From: Siphonodentalium dalli
Taxonomy: Eukaryota > Mollusca > Scaphopoda > Gadilida > Siphonodentaliidae
Assembly (NCBI GenBank): GCA_032622095.1
Contig: CP136062.1
Coordinates: 53,089,349 to 53,153,348 of the forward strand
Direction: 5' to 3'
Length of the DNA: 64,000 nt
A program made the translations under genes and the position numbers. The notes beneath the pieces were generated by a model. It worked only from the letters and a program-made list of their open reading frames with translations, was not told the origin of the DNA and did not search any database. Numbering within the stretch: the stretch's first letter is position 1; each line of letters starts with the position of its first letter. Below are positions 58,391 through 64,000 of the stretch, piece by piece.

Positions 58391-61300
58391 ATGCGGCCAA
58401 CAAATCTCGAGACCGTTACGTTAGGCGGTAAATACTCGATCGCGTTACATTTTTGGAGGTTTTTACTTCCTTCGAGTTAATTTTTAATGATGTCCAAAAA
58501 TATCGCAATGACTATTTGGATAAAATAAACATACAAGTGTTGATGTAGTAATTTTCTACCCGATGTAAATATTCGTGGTAGTGGTCTTTAATTAACACGG
58601 GTATATTTAGGAACGATTAACAAATGAAACTGACTTTAGATATAAGACTTATAAGAAAATATGTTTGTCAAATTTTAATTCGTGATGCACCCTGCGTGAA
58701 TTCACAACTGAGAGAACAAATACGAGTGAGGTACATGAGAGCGCAGGTACAGCATGATAGAGTACATGTACGTGTAGGATAGACGAGGCACTGTTTGACA
58801 ATGTGCATCTATAGGCATGCATGTCGCACAGAGAATGTACAGTTAATGTATATATACATGTAGAAGCAGATATATATTTGAAAATAATGTTTTCGTCTCA
58901 TACTGTACATGTGAGAGCTGGAGTTATACGATTGTGGCTTGCCAATATGAATCTTGTCCCATACATATAAGTGTTCAATTGTCCTCGGCCAACACTTTTC
59001 GCGATTTTCAAATTTAAACGCTAAAACTCCTTGAAAACATATTATATCGATATCCGATTTGTGAAGTATCCGATATAATTTCCCGGGATAGCACATTATT
59101 CTAATAGCTTTTGGAAAATATAGAACAAAATCGAAGGTTGAAATTGCCAGGCGTGATATTTTGCAGCACATTCGAGCACATTATGAGTCGACGTACAATG
59201 TATCTAATCATGTACATTGTTATGGGAATACCATAAAAAAAACGTTGCATGATGAAATTTAGACGGATATAAGTAGTTATGTATACTCGTGCGATATTAT
59301 TTAGACAACGTTTTCTTGTAATTATCACTTTCCGAATTATGGTGGGGGGGGGGGGGGTTACAAAATTTTGCCTTGCCACCCTTACACAGATTTGTAGCTG
59401 GTAATTTGTACGGTTCATCTCGAACAAAATCGCCTCCAGAATAGGAAACAGGGTTTGACGCATCAGAAAAAGTTCATAGAATTTGTGGGTGTCTACACTA
59501 AAATGTGCCCTACGGAAATAATCAACTAGATATAGGCCTACATACTCTTTGTCATGGAGAGTATTCAACACATGTCATGGTGCGGGAAGCAACATATTAT
59601 CATTGAGTAAATCGCTAACATAATTTATTATAACAGTCCATATATATACGAATGTTGGGACTATACATTGCGCAAAGTATTGTACAAGTTTACAATTCAA
59701 TCACAGGGCGAATACGGATGTCAGATGGATAGTGCGAGTGGGTGAAGTGATAGAGATAGAGCGTCGGAGTGATAGAGAAATGGTATAAACATGATACAAA
59801 TGTTGCAGCACATTGGTCTTATGTCTATCTCACACGCAAATGGCTACTGTGGCATATTATGTATAAATGTACAAAATGAGAAATTAGTGACAAAGAGTGC
59901 AAGTGTTTACTGTCCCAAATAATATTTGCATGCGGGACATACCAAACATCATAGCAAATTAGGTGGACCACTTAACAAGGATTGTAGGTGTAATTACGCA
60001 GTAAATAGTCGTCTCATTTCGTTGATGAGTGGCATTCTACAATGGATAGTATTCGAAGCAGAGGTAATCGGTAGTAGTATCGACGGGGCGCTTACGCCGA
60101 GTTGATTCTTGGCCGATTGCCCGATACTGAGAATATTATCTAACTTAAAACCCACCCATCGAACTGTCATTGAACCAACTCTGTCTTGATTACTTGTATA
60201 TACGCCCACATTTCAGCATGGACATTTATTGGTGTCCGCGGCGAAAAGTAACACGTTTCAATTATTATTTAATTCGAATTCGGACTCGCCAGTTGAGGAC
60301 GTTTCCTCCGAATTTTACCGTTGCGCTGTGGATTCGGCTAATGTGAGTTATACATGTATATTTCTATCCAATTTTATCTGTTGTGATTTTTTTTCTTTGT
60401 TGATTTGAAGATACCCCATTCAATTCGACATTAAGTAAGTTGACATACCATAAGACGTTTATCAGGCAAATAAAACAAAAACAATAATGACAATCGCCGA
60501 AACATTCAAAATAATGTGATCAGAATGAGCATAATTAGCTTATTTTCGAAAATGTTCGTCAATTTTCATCGTTGGTTGCCAATGAAGTAAAACTGCTCTT
60601 TATAAAATGTGATTTTTCGAATATTCTGGCAAAACCTGGTAAAACTGCCTCATTCAGAAGTCGAAAGCACGAAAGAAGCAAGCATAAATTGGTTGATTAC
60701 TTCTCATTGTTGTCTGGTGTAAAATACGTAATAATTTCAATTAATATCTGAAAGACACTTACTAGCTTGAATTCTATGTAACATCGTGTCCCATCATGTA
60801 TGTATGATACTCAACTCCCCACCACGTTGATATTACACACACCTTTAAGTATCGCCACAAAGGTTAACAAATGATCAGTGCACAAAGTATAACCTGTATA
60901 ACCTGTATAACCTGTGTTATTTTTAATACAATCGCGTGAATAGTGCCTATATATCGTTCAATATATAGTTGATTAGTCGTCAGTAACGTGACTATAGAGG
61001 GATCCGTGGGGTTCCAAGCTGCATCCTGCCCCTTTTAATCAGGCCGAATTCGCAACGTCGCGTAATTTCATTTGATTCCCACCCCATAGCTTGGAATTAC
61101 CTAACTACCTATTGTGGGGAGGAATCATGAAATAAGATCCTGAATACAGCAAAATCCTAGCATCTGCAAAAGTCTAACTCCATGGAAATCCAGGCCTCGA
61201 TTTGTTTTGTTTTTTGTTTTTAATTTTCTTTTAATCTGAACCTTACTCAAACATGTAGTTCTAGAATATATATATATACATGTATAATGTCTAACTACAG

Positions 61301-61671
61301 ACAAATTCAGGCCGCGATTGTTTTGTCTCTTTGTTTTATATGTAGCTTGTTTTGACTGGCTAATGATGAGTGAGGTGGGATAAATTGTAATTTGACTGGC
61401 CTCAAGATTTCCAAATGTTGGAAATTTCCAAACTGACACTAAGATCGGAAAATTTCCGTCGATAGCTTTGACCGAATGTAGGAAAGTGGTGTGAAACCCA
61501 ACAAATTTCCCACTAATTACCAATTATCCCCACCCAATATCAACGCCCGAGTCCCTGTTACAACAGTCGTTTCTTAAGAGAATGCCCACGGGTATTCTTA
61601 AAATTGGCGTAAAAATAACACCCATGTGATCAAAAAGCTTGAGTATTGTCAACTAATATGAATATACTCAC
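58391..61671. other. Gene 2 intron between the EGF and Thr exons
   Basis: Parts match the gene 1 intron (58445-58540, 58955-59000 and 59775-59900 against 13435-13560, 13625-13670 and 14160-14300). A G homopolymer lies at 59342-59357. The 156-residue frame at 59101-59571 and the 132-residue frame at 61125-61523 have no recognisable domain and lie within the intron. A short TATAACCTG triplicate is at 60890-60918. Confidence 0.5.
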
Positions 61672-61776
61672 CGGTCCTATGGAATGGAATGCAGCGGTAT
61701 CCGGTGTCACTGCTGACGCTCGGCGAACATATCGAGTTGCACCACATTCAGAGCTGATGCATGGGTGTGAGGATTC
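61672..61776 (-). pseudogene. Gene 2 EGF-like exon with a 1-nt deletion
   Basis: Acceptor TTCTTCCAG|GAATCC and donor GGACCG|GTGAGT. It starts ESSHPCISSECGA, matching gene 1, but one base is missing where gene 1 has AAATCAATATGT (here ACTCGATATGT). The third and fourth Cys are lost and the phase changes to 0. The length is 105 nt; gene 1 has 106. Confidence 0.8.
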
Positions 61777-62289
61777 CTGGAAGAAGGTACGAAGTGAGCA
61801 ATGGACAATGGACAATAGACTGTTCCTCTCATACAAATGGGTAGGGTGTCGCTCCACCAGCTTTATTCAAAATTTCAGTAGTTCGAAAATCGATGCCTGA
61901 CCCAACACTATGTTGGACATTTTACATCACATATAGGCTTTAAATATTACCATTGTTTGATTTTCCAAGAAGTATTTATCGGGGATTGTGGTGTGTTTAG
62001 ACCAACGGTAGCATATGGTGTATACTTCCTGCCTGAAATGGCACTCAGTTGAACATTTTGCAACCTTAGAAGTGTCCAGTTGAAAATTGCCGATAGTTGG
62101 TAAGTTTGAGGTAACAGTAATGTTGGAGAGTTCCGACCCAACGGTTCAAGGTGGGGGTTCAGTTGGAAATGTCATGGCGGACACCCCCCACCCAACGGCG
62201 ACACTCTAGCCACACACCTGTATACACGCAATTCATTATTTAGAAATGTATGTCCTTCATAATACGAAGCAGGTAATAACTAACATTAA

Positions 62290-62500
62290 TTTGTGCAACG
62301 GTTTATTGTTGAAAAAAAAATTAATTAAATTTTTAATTGTTTCCTTTTTAGATTTTTAGATTAAAACTTTAAACAAAATTAAATTAATTTTTTTTTAATT
62401 TTTTTTTTTAATTTAATGTTTAGATTTTTAGATTGAAACTTCTTGCACAAAAATTTTAAATTTTTAAAATAAAAAATTTAATTTAAAAAAAATAAGACCG
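62290..62500. repeat. A/T low-complexity stretch
   Basis: Runs of TTAATTTTT, GATTTTTAGATT and AAATTTAATTTAAA, partly self-complementary. No gene. It interrupts sequence homologous to gene 1 intron 1, so it lies where gene 2 has grown. Confidence 0.75.
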
Positions 62501-62638
62501 TTATAACATATGTCGGGGTACCCCGAGGCACCACACCAAATTTGGTTGAAATCGGTCAAAGGCTCTGGAAGAAAAATTTCAAACCGACCAGGGGTCTGAA
62601 AAAAAATCACGGATAAAAGGTGGAAATCTTGTGTTTTT

Positions 62639-62765
62639 CAGTTTTGGGGACCCACCACCCCGGGAGCGAAAGTATTTTCCATCCAGGTCTGGGACACCCA
62701 CCCGGAACCGTAAGTTTTTTCCAATCAGGTCTGGGACACCCACCCCCAAAATTTATGGAAGTCTT
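62639..62765. repeat. Tandem units with GGTCTGGGACACCCACCC
   Basis: Two full and one partial unit of about 50 bp with CCAGGTCTGGGACACCCACC and TTTTTTCCA. A related phrase is at about 63680-63725 (GGTGACACCCACCCACCC followed by TTTTTTCCGCC). The 89-residue minus-strand frame is this repeat. Confidence 0.65.
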
Positions 62766-63078
62766 GTAAATTCTACTAAATAATGTGTTGTTGGTAGGGT
62801 AAGGGTCTCTCATTGTGTCTGCACCTGGACTGAGAGAACGCTGATCAAGTATACCCACAAAAAATAAACAAGGCACATGGCTGAAAAATATGCCATCAAA
62901 ACCAGTGCCAAAACCTTTTAAAACCCAAATATTTATGGTTATATAGGTAAAATACCCACTTTAACAGGATAGTTGTGTCCCGTGTTAGCAATAGGTTAAA
63001 ATATGTGCATGTGTAAAGTAAAAACAATTTGATTAAATATAAACAAATGAGGCCAATGGTTTTTCGGCTTTATGACAG

Positions 63079-63533
63079 CAAATAAATCTAATGGGTCATA
63101 CATTACCGGTATTTATTTAAAAGTACTAGGGTTTCCAGTGGGATTTCAAGGAATGAGGGAACCAAGAACTTTTAAGCAATATGAATTTCTATGTTAGTTA
63201 CTATTTGTGTATTTTGTTGTATTTATGTTACATTATTTATGTTGTATGCAGTTCTATACAGTTTTATATTTTATATTTCACTGTGACCACTCATGAGATA
63301 CTTCCGGTATTCACTCAAAACACGCAGGTATCCTCTATGTATAATCAATTATAGTACTAACAGGGTTACCCGGCGTTGCACAGGTTAGAGTGATATGAAA
63401 CCCTCTACTGGCAAATCAATCTAATGGGTCATGCATTACCAGTATTTATTTAAAAGTACTAGGGTTTCCAGTAGGATTTCAAGGAATGAGGGAACCAAGA
63501 ACTTTTAAGCTATATGAATTTCTATGTTATAGG
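63079..63533. repeat. Direct repeat pair, about 120 bp, 333 bp apart
   Basis: TCTAATGGGTCATACATTAC through GAATTTCTATGTTA occurs at about 63085-63200 and again at 63418-63530 with few differences. Between them lies the phrase ACCCGGCGTTGCACAGGTTA and GATATGAAACCCTCTAC, also found in similar form at 8020-8065. Confidence 0.8.
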
Positions 63534-64000
63534 ATACCTGCGTGTATAATAAGTTAAAAAAGCCATAATAAACTATGAGAATGAATTTTTTTTCATTGCA
63601 ATTTTTTTCCTCGACAAAAAACCGGACCTACCCCATGGTTTCAACTGTTAAAGGGAGAAATTGTTCTGCATTCCGGGCCCGGTGACACCCACCCACCCAG
63701 TCCTTGTATTCTGTAAATTTTTTCCGCCCCCCCCCCCCCTCCTGAACAGACCAGAACAGACAGACAGATCCCTGAACTCTGTAATATATCTAAACCAGAT
63801 AACACACATTCGTTTTGCCATTAAATGTGAACATTATGACAAGTGTTATGCTAAATGAAAAACACTGTTATAATCACGGATCAATTTAGAACATCATGCC
63901 GCAAACATAAATCTCAGTATACTATGATTTGACAACAAAAATGTTTGTTTGAATATAGCCAATTTAACACTGAATGTATGCATGGATATAAAAATTAGGG
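63534..64000. other. No gene seen at the right edge
   Basis: A C homopolymer lies at 63727-63739. The first exon of gene 2 (PAN) is expected upstream of 61776 and was not found up to 64000, so it probably lies beyond the window. Confidence 0.45.

Larger units (their letters stand above)
45225..61776 (-). pseudogene. Gene 2: paralog of gene 1, with a frame-breaking deletion
   Basis: Recognised exons on the minus strand: EGF-like 61776-61672, Thr-rich 56862-56800, linker 54501-54448, FReD 45871-45225; the PAN exon would lie beyond the window. Intron blocks match gene 1 in the same order (for example 13435-13560 with 58445-58540, and 14160-14230 with 59775-59860). The EGF exon is 105 nt instead of 106, so it ends in phase 0 while the next exon needs phase 1. 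Read on, the Thr exon reaches a TAA after nine codons, and the linker would reach TGA if the Thr exon were skipped. Either a pseudogene, an assembly error, or a gene using another start for its intact FReD. Confidence 0.65.

Noticed and set aside
59101-59571. 156-residue minus-strand frame
   Set aside because: Within a gene 2 intron, contains a Pro run from a G homopolymer, and shows no recognisable domain or gene 1 counterpart.

Overview
The window looks like a stretch of a repeat-rich, AT-rich animal genome, most likely a marine lophotrochozoan such as a mollusc. That assignment is an inference from the gene type and repeat style; no sequence here proves the taxon. Genes are split into small exons by kilobase introns, fold-back and TIR transposons are dense, and there are several minisatellite or satellite arrays. 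No bacterial-style gene organisation, CRISPR array, rRNA or tRNA was seen.

The biological content is one gene family on the minus strand. Gene 1 (16165 down to 9625) can be assembled into six exons that splice in one frame to a 476-residue protein. The parts are a signal peptide plus PAN/Apple-like domain, a short EGF-like exon, two Thr-rich mucin-like exons, a small Cys/Thr/Gln linker exon, and a C-terminal fibrinogen-related domain (FReD) in a single exon. Gene 2 (61776 down to 45225, with its 5' end beyond the right edge) is a paralog with the same exon order. Its introns are recognisably homologous to those of gene 1, but its EGF-like exon is 1 nt short and breaks the frame. Two shuffled FReD fragments (44268-44036) and a third copy of an EGF-flanking intron block (42820-43050) suggest an older, decayed copy beside gene 2.

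Layout: 1-9250 has no recognised gene and holds a TIR element with palindromic GCGCTTAAGCGC arrays (762-2085), a MITE with a 9-bp target duplication (5068-5390), its second copy (7115-7415) and a degenerate repeat field (8000-9260). 9625-16165 is gene 1. 17014-17565 is an inverted-repeat transposon abutting a 55-bp satellite of roughly 110 units (17581-24554, with a 733-bp interruption). 24555-44000 is mostly transposon remnants, a 60/61-bp minisatellite (32962-34480), duplicated blocks (34560-37605) and a broken C2H2 zinc-finger relic (43265-43590). 44000-61776 is the FReD relics plus gene 2, whose last intron contains a roughly 3.4-kb tandem duplication (47295-53942) and another intron a hAT-like insertion (55129-56700). 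61777-64000 is intron or upstream sequence with AT-rich and direct repeats.

The proteins are predicted to be secreted lectin-like molecules: PAN and EGF-like modules for adhesion, a glycosylatable stalk, and a FReD for ligand binding. All stalk exons are phase 1-1 and multiples of 3 nt, so exon skipping or duplication could change stalk length without breaking the frame.
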